From the NCBI RefSeq assembly GCF_003255815.1, contig NC_037682.1, positions 13,854,301-13,918,300 of the forward strand: a DNA stretch of 64,000 nucleotides, given 5' to 3'. Of this stretch, positions 1 through 12,168 are shown one piece after another. This DNA comes from Theropithecus gelada (lineage: Eukaryota > Chordata > Mammalia > Primates > Cercopithecidae). The notes beneath the pieces were generated by a model. That model made no database searches and was not told the origin of the DNA. It saw only the letters and a list, made by a program, of their open reading frames with translations. A program made the translations under genes and the position numbers. Every line of letters starts with the position of its first letter. Positions within the stretch are counted from its first letter, which is position 1.

Positions 1-624
1 AAACGGAGTGCCTCACCTCCGATCACATAAGTGCAGAGGCAATTCTAGAAACCAAAACTCTGCGTTTCCCTCCCAATCCAAGATAGATCCCTTCTTTCTC
101 TCCTCCCTTCATGCAATACAGCTTCTTTAATAAACTCTGGATGAGAGGAGAAACAGACAAACAAAAGGTGAATATCATTTCCATTCTCAAAAAGGTAAGG
201 AGAAAAGAGGGAGAGAAAGTAGATTTTTTCTGTAGTTTACAGTAAGGGAAAAATTCCTTGCAAAGAATCAGTGTGGATTATTAAGCATGCAGTTGTGAAA
301 TACAGAAAAATGTATATACAATGTATAATTATTTACCACCATTACTTTTGTAAAAGAAAATATAGAGAAGCACTGTACTGCAACAAGACAAAGACAACAA
401 CAGAAAATCAGTTCCTCATCTTCAGAATAAGGGAAAAAACATTTCTAAGACAACCTCTTGTGGAAAAGTTCTGGGACAGTTTTCTCCAAATGGCTTCTAC
501 TCCAAAGTCCCTCTGGTAAAACTTAAGGGTCTCCACACTCAGGACAGATGACCAGTCCCAAGACATACATCATCTCTTCCCGCTTCCCCCAACCCCTCTC
601 CAACATGTTCTGAATTAGATTTAC
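1..624. other. MS4A6 intron 2 (partial), unassigned
   Basis: This is intronic sequence downstream, in the minus-strand sense, of the MS4A6 coding exon. I see no second coding exon and no clear repeat here. The next MS4A6 exon must lie beyond the left edge of the window. Confidence 0.5.
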
Positions 625-785
625 CCCAATAACTTTGACTTCTGCCTGTAGACGTGTCTTCAGGCTACCCTGCCCCTGGTTGGTGAGTTCGGGTTTCTCT
701 GCTTGGGAGAAGTTGATGACATTTGATGGGAGCACTATCACGGTCTCATTGGGAACAGGTTGTGATATCATGATGGTGTTGCCAA
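625..785 (-). CDS. MS4A6A: MS4A6A/MS4A6E-type first coding exon (partial gene)
   Basis: First coding exon of an MS4A6-type gene, a CD20-like four-pass membrane protein family. The ATG is at 771-769 and 49 codons follow, running MISQPVPNETVIVLPSN and onward to EVKVIGG-type context, ending KVIG at 625. A splice donor GTAAAT follows at 624-619. The acceptor is TTCCATAG just above 785, so 772-785 is 5' UTR. The segment is the cytoplasmic N-terminus that precedes TM1 in this family. From memory it shares residues with both human MS4A6A (PVP, VLP, AE) and MS4A6E (RLQ, VKVIG), so the paralogue is not settled. Position 2 is Ile where I recall Thr in human. The remaining exons lie left of the window. 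Confidence 0.85.
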
Positions 786-3700
786 CTATGGAAGAAAAAG
801 TAGATTCAGCTCTTAAAAAGTACAGAGCTCCCAGGTTCTGGCTGCAAAACTGGTAAGTCAGTTTCTGCCAGTTAGTCCAGACTTGGCCTGTCTGTTAGAG
901 AAAGAAACTGGTAGTATGGAACAGTGAAAACTACACAACCTTGGTTTCCTGAGGATTTTTCCATAATGTTTGACACAGTCCATTATAGATAATAAACACA
1001 TCACATGGTGGCAGCAACGTGAATCTTGAGAGGCCCCAATGCCCAGAGGCAAAGGGTCACACAAAATTTGCAATATGCAGCAATGTCTCTTTGCCCAGTC
1101 CTACTGACAACAACTGTATTGCCATTTATTTGATGAATTTTTTAGACAACTGCACTCTGCTCATTTTTTTTTTGTCTATTAGCATTCATCTTAAATATGT
1201 TTATCATATTTTACTAGACATGCTCTTAGTTCTTATGCAGTGGTTTTAATCCTTACCACAGCTCTGCATGTTAGTAAGTTAGCAAAAACATGTAATAAAT
1301 AAGAACACTGAAAATAAAGTTTGAGTTATGAATGCAAGTAATATACATGCTGCATATATGTGTGGCATAGAATTAATGCTGAAGAAATATTTGCAGTTAT
1401 CCTTATTGTTCAACCCTGTTCACACGGCTGGGAAGTTGTAAAGCCAGTTTTGGATCTCAACTTTCCTTGAATCTGAAGCCTCCGCATAAATCTCTAGATC
1501 ATTCCACTTCTTCCTGCCTTCCCACCTGGCAATGCCAGCCCGTGTCTGAGTTTACTTAGGTTGGAGAAGCAGCTACATGTAGTGGTACTTCCTACCTTCC
1601 CACCTGGCAATGCCAGCCCGTGTCTGAGTTTACTCAGGTTGGAGAAGCAGCTACATGTAGAGGTATGAAAACAAGTCTTGGAGTCATAACACATAGGCTC
1701 GCATCCTGGATCCTCCTCCGGTTAGCATTAAGACCACATTGGCTGTGGTATTTGTTGCTGAGCTCAGCTTGGATCTCTTTTCACTGCACCATTCTCAGCC
1801 CACAGACTGCCCAGTGTGCAAATGGCCTAAGAACATTTGAAGAGACAAGACCTCTGCTCCCATTAATTACACAGTCTTAGGTAAGTGACTCACAAAGATC
1901 ATGCAGTTAGAATTCAGAAGAAACAGAGTTAAAACCAGATACTCCTCCCATTTGCCCACTCTATTTCCAAAGTGCTCTAGTGTCTCTTAACTGCTGTCAA
2001 TGAGTTTCAAGTCAAATTACTCCTCTAATGACATCACAGCAAGGGAACGGTGAGATGAGAAAAGACTTTCAGCATTATCTACCTGTGGCCATTGGTTCCA
2101 GCTGAGTCCTCAGAAACTCCCAGGAGGGAGCTAGAGTCTGTCTGGGTTCTCAGATAGTCCCATCAATGATTTCTACATACCTTCATCTTCTGAAAGTCAT
2201 CAGCCCTTTCTTACTCCAGTGTTTGCAGCCATACAGGATGTGCAACTTACAGGTTCTAAATTTGTGAAATATGCCTGCACTTCCTTTTCTATAAACTTCT
2301 AGCAACTTCAGGAAAATCACAAAAAGAACCAACTTATGACTGAGAGTTCAGGCGTCACAGAGCTTTATGTGTGAATTGCCAGTTTGAGACTTACAAGTGC
2401 CCTGTTATTCGTCCAGTCTGTTCTTGGAGCCTCATTTTTCTAATGTGTTAAATAGAGGAGCAATACCAACACTGGAGAATTGTCATAAACATGAGCAAAA
2501 ATGCTTATAAAAAGCCTATGCTGCTTTGAAACTTTCAATCATATGTAACTAATAAAAGTAATATTGCTAGTCATCATAACATAGAGAAATAACAATATTC
2601 CATCATATATAAGTAACCATAATAATCACAGCAATAATGACAATATTGCTTTCAATTAACATTTAATATATAGCTAATACATAGCTAATAATGTAATAAT
2701 ATATAGTAATATACAGCTAATAATAGTGATATAGAACACAGAAAAAGCTTTCCTAAAAATTTTTTTGTTTGTTTGTTTTTTTAGTTTAGTTTTTCTTTTT
2801 CTTTTTCTAATTCCCCAAGCTCTTGGCAGGTTGAAAGCAGCCTTTCAACATCATTGCCCAACTGCTGCCTACTCTAAAGTCATCTTCTTCCTCTGGCTGC
2901 TTTCTTTCTCTAGCAACATCTTTGCCCTCCAGGAAGGTTGGGCCCCTCTAGGGAAGTATTGAAATATTGAAATGGAGAAGGAACAAATGGGAAAGATTCA
3001 GCAGGACCTAAATGAATTCAGCAAACTCATATGCAGGCTGGTTTTGTGAGGACAGAGCCACTGTGCCCTTCAAACCCTTGGCTGGGCATTCTTTTGAAGC
3101 TGACCTCAATGTATCAGGCAAGGAAACCAGAGCCAGCCAGGGCGATGGCAAAGCCCCACCCTGCGAGCTTCCTTCCTCCTTTCCTTGGAGGAGCTGCCAG
3201 AATGAACCCAGAAACACAACCTGAACCATCACCGTCACCTCAGAGGGCCATGGGTTCTGCACTTCATTCCACACATTAACTCTTCTGTTGAAGAAAGGAG
3301 TTAAGAAACACCATTCAGAAGGCTGGATTCGTTCTCAGCATCAGAATGACACAGACATTACGAAATGTAATTGGCTTGCCTTGAGTTCTAACAGTGAGTC
3401 TGAGAGGGGGAATGGACTCACCCAGAAAGCCTGGGGAAGGGGCAGAATCACCTCCAACCTCGCTCACCCGCGCTCCTGGTGCCCCTTCCCCTTTCACAGA
3501 GTGCCGGCTGTGTTTCTGGTGGGTGCCCTGCATCTTTGCCACCCTCACAGCATCTGTGAAACAGTGAAATGCAGCTCTCCTCCTGAGCTTTGATTAAAAG
3601 CTCTTTTGGTCTCTCTTCAGGAGCAATCATACCCCCTTTCCCTTCCGGGGAATGTGCTGATAAACCAGTTAAAGTTGCCTACCCAAGCAAAGACTCCCTC

Positions 3701-3978
3701 TCCAGTCTGTGCTATTTAATTCAAAATGATTTCTGAGTTTTAAGGATTATGTGAAACAACAGGTGTAAGGTGCTTAGCACAGAACCCTACAGAATTTGAC
3801 CTAAAAGTGGTCTTTTGACTGTCTTTCCTCCCCCAACCTTCCTTTTTTTCCATTTTGGCTTCAGTAAGTTCCAAACAAGACTCCTCTTGTCTTTCAGCTA
3901 CACTCATTCAGTCTTTTACATTCCCAGTTTTTTCCAGAGTCTGAGCTCCACCAACCTAACTAGAAGGGAGAAGTTATA
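786..3978. other. MS4A6 5' intron/flank, mostly unassigned
   Basis: This lies upstream of the MS4A6 coding exon and should hold its untranslated first exon and promoter, which I could not place. Recognisable pieces are a 78-bp tandem duplication (1510-1665), a weak MIR-like antisense stretch around 2380-2545, an AT-rich tract with repeated ATATAGCTAATA-type words (about 2640-2730) and another MIR-like trace near 3730-3790. The region 3000-3600 has open frames on both strands but no recognisable protein. Confidence 0.4.
1510..1665. repeat. 78-bp tandem duplication (2 copies)
   Basis: Copies 1510-1587 and 1588-1665 match at an offset of exactly 78 bases with about three differences. Each contains CCCACCTGGCAATGCCAGCC and GGAGAAGCAGCTACATGTAG. 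Confidence 0.92.
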
Positions 3979-4036
3979 TATCAATAACACATTCTGATTA
4001 ATAATATTATTTATCAATAACACATTCTGATTAATA
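3979..4036. repeat. 33-bp tandem repeat (1.8 copies)
   Basis: TATCAATAACACATTCTGAT begins at 3979 and again at 4012, an offset of 33 bases. The second copy is partial. Confidence 0.85.
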
Positions 4037-4045
4037 AGCTAGGAC

Positions 4046-4265
4046 AGGTTTCTCAAATAAGCTACTAATGCCATTTTGGACGGGGTAATTCTTTGTGGTA
4101 GGCGACTATCCTGGGCCCTGTAGGATGCTTACTGGAATCCTTGGCCTATGCCAGCACAACCCCACCCTATGCGTAAGAACAAGAAACATCATCAGATATT
4201 GTCAAATGTCTCTTGATGGAGGGAGAACAAAATCTCCTCACATCCATGTTGAGAACCACTGACCT
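4046..4265 (-). mobile_element. MER5A-like hAT-Charlie DNA transposon
   Basis: Read on the minus strand it begins CAGTGGTTCTCAAC and ends near GTTTGAGAAACCTGTCC-type sequence. It has the typical internal words for a nonautonomous MER5A element (ATGTCTCTTGATGG in plus sense, AAAGAATTACCCCGTCC in minus sense). Confidence 0.8.
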
Positions 4266-4394
4266 AGGAGCAAAAGGGTTTTGTGTCTTCTGTGTAAAGG
4301 CAGGTGTGCAAGAAACAAAGCAATATTCTCTTTAAATCAATTTTTAATTTTTATTTTTAAAATGTTAAATTGTTGTATAAAACACGTATAATTC

Positions 4395-4696
4395 GGCCGG
4401 GCGCGGTGGCTCAAGCCTGTAATCCCAGCACTTTGGGAGGCCGAGACGGGCGGATCATGAGTTCAGGAGATCGAGACCATCCTGGCTAACACTGTGAAAC
4501 CCCGTCTCTACTAAAATACAAAAAAAATTAGCCGGGCGAGGTGGCGGGCGCCTGTAGTCCCAGCTACTCGGGAGGCTGAGGCAGGAGAATGGCGTGAACC
4601 CGGGAGGCGGGGCTTGCAGTGAGCTGAGATCCGGCCACTGCACTCCAGCCTGGGCAACAGAGCCAGACTCCGTCTCAAAAAAAAAAAAAAAAAAAA
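4395..4696 (+). mobile_element. AluY (Old World monkey AluYR-like)
   Basis: Full-length Alu from GGCCGGGCGCGGTGGCTCAA to a poly-A tail. It is flanked by a target-site duplication AACACGTATAATTC / AACACATATAATTC with one mismatch. CTCAAGCCTG near its start is a cercopithecid-type variant. Confidence 0.95.
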
Positions 4697-4925
4697 CACA
4701 TATAATTCATTATCTTGACCACTTTTTAGTGTACAGATCAGTAGTATTACTTATGTTCACATTGCTGTGTAATAAATCTCTAGAACTTTTTCATCTTGCA
4801 AAACTGAAATTGTACACCCATTGAACAACTACCCCTCTCCTTCCTGTTCCTAGTCCCTGGTAACCACCATCCTACTTTCTGTTCCATATTCATTCTATGT
4901 CTACTTTGGATACTTCAAATGAGAG

Positions 4926-5532
4926 TGATACAGGAATACCAGGGTCCTTGGTCTCGTGCTGTTTGGATAAACGACATGGAGACACATGGAGTGGTTTTAA
5001 GGAGCAGATAATGTAATAGGCAAGAAAGAAGAGAGAAAGAAGAAAACAGCTCCCGCATGCAGAGACAGAGGGAGGGGGTCTCCGAACAAAGAGAAACCCT
5101 GTGTGGAACAGAAAAGTAGTTGGTTATATTGGAGGCTGGAAGAGGTGGTGTCTGATTTGCATAGGGCCCAGGGGATTGGTTTGACCAGGGGTGTCATTCA
5201 TGTTGCCCTTTCACCTTAGCCCTTTAATATGCAAATGTGGGTCACCATGATGTCCTGAACACATGTGAGTAATCTGGAGGTGGCCATCACACTGGCACAT
5301 GTGGTGACAAGGAGAAGAGGGCGGGAATCGCCACGTTGCCCATTTCAGGTGGACCTAGTTTCTACTCACCAGCATTTGGACATCAAAGCTTGCCAGCCTG
5401 GCTCTTTAAGTTGCCTTTTCTGTTAGAAAAGAAATGGTTCCAGGGGTTGCTTCTTATTACAGGAAAATTTCCACTGAGAAACTATAACTTTTCTAGCTGC
5501 CTAGGAATTATTTCTTAATAACTTCTTTATTA
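4926..5532. mobile_element. Probable solo LTR (ERV, family not assigned)
   Basis: A 607-bp block begins TGATACAGGAAT and interrupts the L1M. It is bounded by AGAG on both sides (4922-4925 and 5533-5536), as expected for a 4-bp target-site duplication of class I ERVs. The 3' terminus reads TTA rather than CA, so it has decayed or the boundary is slightly off. I see no coding internal region. Confidence 0.55.
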
Positions 5533-5583
5533 AGAGGAATCATACAGTATTTGTCTTTTGTGATGGCTTCTTTAGCATGAGAT

Positions 5584-6255
5584 TGAAACTGCCTTTGCAG
5601 AATTATGACTGAGACAGTGGAAGAGATCTAACTTAACTGACTCTATCTTGCTTCTAACCTCCAAGCTGTCCTTGTTCATTCCTCGGGGTAGGCTGAACTA
5701 ACTTTGGGAGAAACTTAGTTTATAGTTTAAACAAAGATGATCAACAGCAGACCTCCTTCTTGCCTGGGGATTAGATTGCCTTTGTAGGACAAACATTAGC
5801 CACAGGATTAGAAATTATGGTTGAGGAGTCATGCAGCTGGAGGCTACAAGATTCTGACCCTCCCTAAACTGCTCGTAAAATCAGTGCTTGAGATATTTTG
5901 CAGACCCTTCCCTTGATGGATCTGCTGGCACCACCCAGATCAATAAACTGGCTCATCTGATCTTCTAGCCCCCACCCAGGAACTGATTTAGTGCAAGAAG
6001 ACAGCTCCGACTCCCTAAGATTTCATCTCTGACCAATCAGCACCCCTGGCTCACTGGATTCGCCCCACCCACCAAGTTATCCTTAAAAACTCTGCTCCCC
6101 AAATGCTCCAGGAGACTGATTTCAGTAATAATAAAACTCCAGTCTCCCACGCAGCCGGCTCTGCGTGAATTACTCTTTCTCTATTGCAATTCCTCTTTCT
6201 TGATAAAGCAGTTCTGTCTAGGCAGCAGGCAAAGTGGACCCCTTGGGCTGTTACA
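5584..6255 (+). mobile_element. Solo LTR, ERV1-like
   Basis: A 672-bp block starts TGAAACTGCC and ends GGCTGTTACA, flanked by AGAT on both sides (5580-5583, 6256-6259). This is the TG...CA and 4-bp duplication signature of a class I endogenous retrovirus LTR. An AATAAAACTCCAG polyadenylation-type motif sits near 6130, supporting plus orientation. Removing it restores L1M continuity. Family not assigned. Confidence 0.78.
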
Positions 6256-6470
6256 AGATCCCCGAGTTTCATCCATGTTGTAGCACGTGATAGGATTTCC
6301 TCTTTTGTAAGGCGGCTTACAGTTTCATTGTATGTATATACTACATTTTCTTTATTCATCCATTGGTCCACATTGAGGTTGCTTCCACCTCTTAACTATT
6401 ATGAATAATGCTGCAATGAATATGGGTGTGTAAATATCTATAAGAGATCATGTAACTCATAGATATTTAT

Positions 6471-8127
6471 TTCTTTAAAGTTAGTTTCTGGAGATTTATT
6501 GTGTTCCTTTGGTTGGGCCCTGTTTTCCTATTTCTCTGTATGCCTTCTGATCTTTTATTAAGATTCAGGCATTTGAAAAATACACCCAACCTCCTCCAGT
6601 CATTACAGACTGGCTTCATACATTGGAAGACCTTTATTGGTTAGCATAGCTAGAGATTCTAGGGGCCCTTCAAGCTTTTTCTGGGCTTGTGTGTGTCATT
6701 TCCCAGTTAAAGAGGTTTGCTTGCTTCCTGTCTGGAGCCTGGAACCTCTTTCTCCCCCTGGTGTCTGCCTATAGTACTACAATCTCCCTAGTGCGGAAAC
6801 AGGGTGCTTGCCTTTGTTCTCAGAGGCCCCCAACATGGCCTTCAAACTCTGCACTCTGAGTCAGGCAAGACAGAAACCAGTGCCTTGGGCAACCCCCCAG
6901 AAACCCAGAATGCTGGACTCATGACCCACTCCTTTTGCCTCCCTAAGGGAGAAGCTGGGACTTAAGTGTTTTCTCCAGATCCAGTCTCACTGTATCAGGG
7001 TGAGAGAGGCTAGGACGAGTAAAATACCACGACTTTTTCTACTCATTTTGATGCATCTTCTCCTGGCTCTGCACTCATCTGAGGTGCTCCCTAGTTCCTG
7101 TGGCAGAGATCAAAAACAGATATTTATGTTTGACAACAAAGAAGTTAGAGATAACATTTGGTGTTTCTCTAACAATATATACAACTCTCTGTGCACGTTC
7201 TCCATAAAATATCTCTTGTTCCTGCAGGTCCATGGGCAAGACCCTCTCCCTGGCATTTCTAGTTCTAGGGATCCCTCCTTAGAGAATAGGAAGGCCTTAG
7301 CTCTTTGGACCCAAAACAACTATCTGAGTTTTTGTTTCCCAGGTCCCATCTGCATCTCAGCTTTCATTTCCCACTTTACAACTCTCTCCTTCAGGACCAG
7401 GGGAATCTTCTATTCCCTGAGGACATCTGTCCTTCTCTTATTTATCATGTTTCCCCTCCATTCCATGATAACTGTCATACCCTGTACTCTAGGAACCCTT
7501 CTCTTTTGATATATCTTTCTGAAGCACGTATCATAAACTTTTTAGTGAGATATTATTCTTTGGATTGCTGGAAAACAAAAGCTAGAGGCTAGTAAGCAAA
7601 ATCTCGTTTTCCTTCCTCCATTACTATATTCCTCTGCCTCCTCCACTTATCACTTCCTTTGCATATATTATCTTAAGAAAAGTACTAAGAAAGTCTTAAA
7701 TGCTTGGGATAGAAAAGAAAAAATATTCATATGTTTGCAAGACTTTTAATCTTTCTTATAATCTCCACTGGATACATTAGTGTTGGGCAACAGGAAGTCC
7801 TCAGTTGAAAACACAGCCTGGCAACTATTCCAGCATTCAAGGGATCCAGAGAAGGAGGGGCTAATGTTCAGCGTAAGCTATTTCATAAAAGTGACTGTGA
7901 TTTCTCATACATGAGAAGTTTCTTCCTATAATGAAGGAAAAGAGGGAAGTGTGAAAGAAAGAAAGGAAGAAACATTGTCCTCAAAGTGACAATTAAGCAG
8001 AGTGAACCGTGTGGGCTCTTTGTGAGGAGGAGGAATCAACAACTAGAAAGAGTCATCTGGTTCTGGCTGATCTCTGCAGCAAGCGGGTGTTTTAACAAGA
8101 TAAAACCTTATTTGTTTTATCTTGTCC
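6471..8127. other. Unassigned intergenic stretch
   Basis: I recognise no gene or clear repeat. A 169-codon plus-strand frame at 7000-7509 is low-complexity Leu/Phe/Ser-rich with no motif, and I do not call it. A 12-bp perfect inverted repeat at 8095-8125 abuts the L1 that follows. Confidence 0.4.
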
Positions 8128-9752
8128 CTACAGGCTCTTTTTTATTCCATATGAATTTTAAAATGTTTTTTTTTTCTAAATATGTGAAGAATGTCAATGG
8201 TAATTTGATGGAAATAGCATTGAATCTATAAATTACTTTGGGCAGTATGGTAATTTTCATGATATTAATTCTTCCTATCCATGAGCATGGAATGTTTTTC
8301 CATTTGTTTGGCTTCTCACAGATTTTCTTGAGCAGTGGCTTGTAGTTTTCCTTGAAGGGGTCTTTTACTTCCCTTGTTAGCTGTATTCCTAGGTACTTTA
8401 TTCCCTTTGTAGCAATTGTAAATGGGAGTTCATTCATGATTTGGCTCTCTGCCTGTCTATTGTTGTTGTATAGGGATGCTGGTGATTTTTGCACATTGAT
8501 TTTGCAATCTGAGACTTTGCTGAAGTTGCTTGTCAGCTTAAGAAGTTTTTGGATGACCCATTTCTTATACCTTATACAAATATTAACTCAAGGTTAATTA
8601 AAGACTTAACTATAAAACTGAAAACTACAAAAACCCTTGAAGAAAACCTAGGCAATACCATTCAGGACATAGGCATGGGCAAATATATCATGATGAAAAT
8701 ATCAAAAGCAATTGCAACAAAAGCAAAAATTGACAAATGGGATCTAGTTAAACTAAAGACTTTCTGCACAACAGAAGAAACTATCATCAGAGTGAACAGA
8801 CAACCTACAGAATGGGAGATAATTTTTGCAACTATCGATCTGACAAAGGTCTAATATCCAGTGTCCATAAGTAACTTAAACAAATTTACAAGAAAAAAAA
8901 ACCCCATTAAAAAGTGGACAAAAGGCACAAACAGACACTTCTCAAAAGAAGACATTATGCAACAAATGTATGGAAAAAAGCTAAACTTCGCTGATCATTA
9001 GAGAACTACAAACCAAAACCACAGTGAGATACCATCTCACACCAGTCAGAGTGGTGATTATTAAAAAGTCAAGAAACAACAGATGCTGGCAATGCTGCAG
9101 AGACATAGGAATGCTTTTACACTGTTGGCAGGAACGTAAATTAGTTCAATCATTTTGAAAGACAGTGTGGTGATTTCTCAAAGACCTAGAACAAGAAATA
9201 CCATTTGACCCAGTAATCCTATTACTCGGTAAACGCCCAAAAGAATGTAAATCATTCTATTTTAAAGACACACACAAGCTTATGTTCATTACAGCACTAT
9301 TCACAATAGCAAAGACATGTAATCAACCCAAATACACATCAATAATATACTGGATAAAGGCAATGTGGTACATATACACCGTGGAATACAAAGCAACCAT
9401 AAAAGGGAATGAGATCGTGTCCTTTGCAGGATATGAGTAGAGCTGGAAGCCATTATCCTTAGCAAACTAATGAAGGAACAGAAAACCAAACACTGCAGCA
9501 TGTTCTCACTCATAAGTGGGAACTGAACAGTGAGAAAACACGGACACAGGGAGGGGAACAACGCACACTGGGTTCCGTTGGTGGGCATAGGGGGTGGGGG
9601 AAGGGAGAACATCAGGAAAAATAGCTAATGCATGTGGGGCTTAATGCTTAGTTGATGGGTTGATAGGTACAGCAAACCACCATGTCACACATTTACCTAT
9701 GTGACAAACCTGCACACGTACCCTGGGACCAAAAAAAAGAAAAAAAAAGATG
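8128..9752 (+). mobile_element. Primate L1 3' end with 5' inversion
   Basis: 8549-9752 is the 3' part of an L1 in plus orientation: the ORF2 C-terminal region (KINSR-like, LEENLGNTIQDIGMGK, KIDKWDL motifs), then the 3' UTR and an A-rich tail at 9731-9751. 8128-8545 is an upstream ORF2 segment (IKYLGIQLTREVKD, FKENYKPLL) in the opposite orientation. This is the arrangement left by twin-priming during L1 integration. ORF2 is truncated and non-functional. Confidence 0.9.
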
Positions 9753-9849
9753 GCCGTGTTGGGTAAAATATTCTTTGCTGGCAAATCTTGTTTTTTCTTC
9801 AATTTCTTTTTATATAGCATCCCATTCTCCTCTGCCCTGCAACTTTCTA

Positions 9850-12110
9850 CTAAAAAATCCTCTGCTAGCATAATAGAAATCCCCTTGTATTTAAAAATCT
9901 CACTTTTTTTCTTGCTACTTTCAAAATTCTCTTTGATATTGACTTTTATCAATTTGATTATAATGTGAGAACTTACAAGATTTAAACCTTATTGGTCATC
10001 ATTGAGCTTCATGGATCTGGATGTCTATATCTTCTCCGAGAGCTAGAAAGTTTTCAGCAGTTATTTCATTAAGCACGCTTTTTGGTCCTTTCTCTGTTTT
10101 ATCTCCTTTTGGAACTTTCATAATGCAAAAATTTACTGGATTAATAGTGTTTCATCGGTCCTGTAGGTTTTCTTCACATTTTTTCACTGCTTTTTCCTTT
10201 TTTCCCTTTGCCTGGGTAATTTTAAATGACCTCCTTTTAAGTTACTGGATTCTTTTTTCTGTTTGATCTAATCTCCTTTGAAGTTCTACTGTATTTTTTA
10301 TTTTACTCATTGAATTCTTCAGCTTCATGATTTCTGTTTAATTATTTTCAATGATTTCTATTTTTGAATCTCATTCATATAATTTTTTTCTGATTTTGTT
10401 GAATTGCCTATATATATTATCTTGTATCTTACTGAGTTTTCTTAGATTGTTAATTCGAATTTCTTTTCAGGCAATTTGTATATTTCCATTTCATTGAGGC
10501 CAGTTGCTTGAGAATTATTGTATTTCTTTGGTGGTTTTATATTTTCTTGCCTTTTCACATTTCTTGGATGCCTCTGGTCATGTCGATACAGCTAGTGGAG
10601 CAATCACCTCTTTCAAACTTTACAGCTTCGATTTTGTAGAGAGAGACTCACTTGCAGTTGGATCCAAGGGTGCTAGTTGGGCAGGATGTGGTGGCTCTGG
10701 TTCCAGTTGTGCACAGGGGTGCAGGCATCATGCAGCTTCTTCATCTGTGATCCACATCATTGATGACTGCAGGTGTCAAAGTGCCCTAAGCTTCAGGAGT
10801 TGGTGGCAGCTATGGTGACAGCATTGGTTCTTTGGGTCCCCAGTGACAGGGCTTTTGGTGTCCTCTTTTACTCATTTTCCTCACACTAGAGAATCTTAGC
10901 TGAGGGGATCTCTTTCAGTATTGGGCCTAACACAGTCCACAGGTGGCCACACAGTGTTGGGATACGAACTACCACCTCTTAGAGTGGTTTTAGAGCCAGG
11001 GTCCTGGACCCATAGTCTATGAGAATACTTCCACCTAAGACTTGGGGCACTGGTTCACTCTCCAGGTCATGGTGAATGTAGATTACCTACAAAGCTGAGG
11101 TCTGTGACTCTGGAGTACTCCAGCAGCTCAGGCCCAAGAGCCAGGGATGGAGCTATGACTGTGACTTTTGGGGGTAGAGTGAAGTATCACCATACTTCTG
11201 GAGAATGATGGGTGGTTCAGAGGCTCAGGCCCTGGAAAACAGGAGGATACATCTGCAATTCAGGTCCTGGAGTCAACAGCACACAATACCAACTCAGACC
11301 TCATGGGATGAGGCACCATTTAATTATGACTCTGTACTCTGGGTTGATGGGACATGGCAGTAGCCCAGGCTCAGTGAAGGGAGGTGCAAGTAGCCCAGGC
11401 TCAGTGAAGGGAGGCAGCAAAGATACAAGAATGTTGAGATGCAACTGTGGCTTGGGCCCTGGAAGGCAGAGAGTAGTGCAGCAATGGCTGCATTCTCTAG
11501 GAGGCAGCATACCTCAGCAGCTCAAATTCCTGGTGGCTAGTTCCAGGGAGGCAGAGGACTGTACACATTTGACCATTTGTGTGGGGTGGCACAGCTCAGT
11601 GAAGGTTTTGGTTTCCCAGGAGGTGAGGCACCATGTCCGCTTAGGCCTTGCAGGCATGGCTGTTTGAAATGATCAATATTCTATTTCTTCAGAAGGCAGG
11701 GTGTTGCGTTAGCTCAGGTGTCAGGAGGCATGACTGTTTGGCTAGGCCAAGACTGTAGTAACCCAGAAGTGGGACCTTGCATTAGCTCAGGCCCTGAGGG
11801 GTGCGACTGCTTGACTCAACCAAGATCTTATTTCCCATGGAAGTCTGCCACTGTTTCAGCTCAAGTACCCTCTGTGGCTATTTGGCTTGGTTAAAATGTT
11901 GTGTTTCCGGGACAGAAAATGTAGCCATCTGGATTTCTGTGCTCTATAGTATGTTTGCTATTGTTTTGCTTTACTCCTGAGCTCTTCTTTGGTTATTTTT
12001 TTCAAAATGTAGTAGTTTCTTCATTGTTTTGGTTAATAGTGGTGGGGATGAGCACTAAGAACTTCCTGTTGGTCATCTTGCTGGTGTCGCTGCACTTACT
12101 TTCAAAATGT
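9850..12110 (-). mobile_element. Antisense L1M ORF1 fragment and 5' UTR (probable)
   Basis: Around 10080-10300 the minus strand reads like mammalian L1 ORF1 DNA (GAAGAAAACCTACAGGACC, AATTTTTGCATTATGAAAG). The stretch 10560-12100 is GC-richer, with the gctcaggcc/cagctcag word repeats seen in old L1 5' UTRs, and ends near CAGCAAGATGACC on the minus strand. A 30-bp tandem repeat lies at 11359-11418. Subfamily not assigned. Confidence 0.5.
11359..11418. repeat. 30-bp tandem repeat (2 copies)
   Basis: AGTAGCCCAGGCTCAGTGAA occurs at 11359 and 11389, followed in both by GGGAGG. It lies inside the putative L1M 5' UTR. Confidence 0.85.
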
Positions 12111-12131
12111 CAGGAATATATGCATGCGGGC

Positions 12132-12168
<37 letters not shown>

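Larger units (their letters stand above)
4337..6470 (-). mobile_element. Antisense L1M 3' end, split by an Alu and two LTRs
   Basis: Four pieces (about 4337-4394, 4697-4925, 5537-5583, 6260-6470) rejoin into one antisense mammalian L1 3' region. The last contains the L1 words TTTCATCCATGTTGTAGCA and TATGAATAATGCTGCAATGAA. The interruptions are an AluY (4395-4696), an LTR (4926-5532) and a second LTR (5584-6255). The order of insertion among the three is not shown by the sequence. Confidence 0.75.

Noticed and set aside
7000..7509. 169-codon plus-strand frame rich in Leu, Phe and Ser
   Set aside because: Hydrophobic low-complexity translation without conserved motif; no splice or promoter evidence.
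11212..11667. 151-codon plus-strand frame
   Set aside because: It is antisense to a probable L1M 5' UTR and includes a 30-bp tandem repeat, so it is repeat translation.
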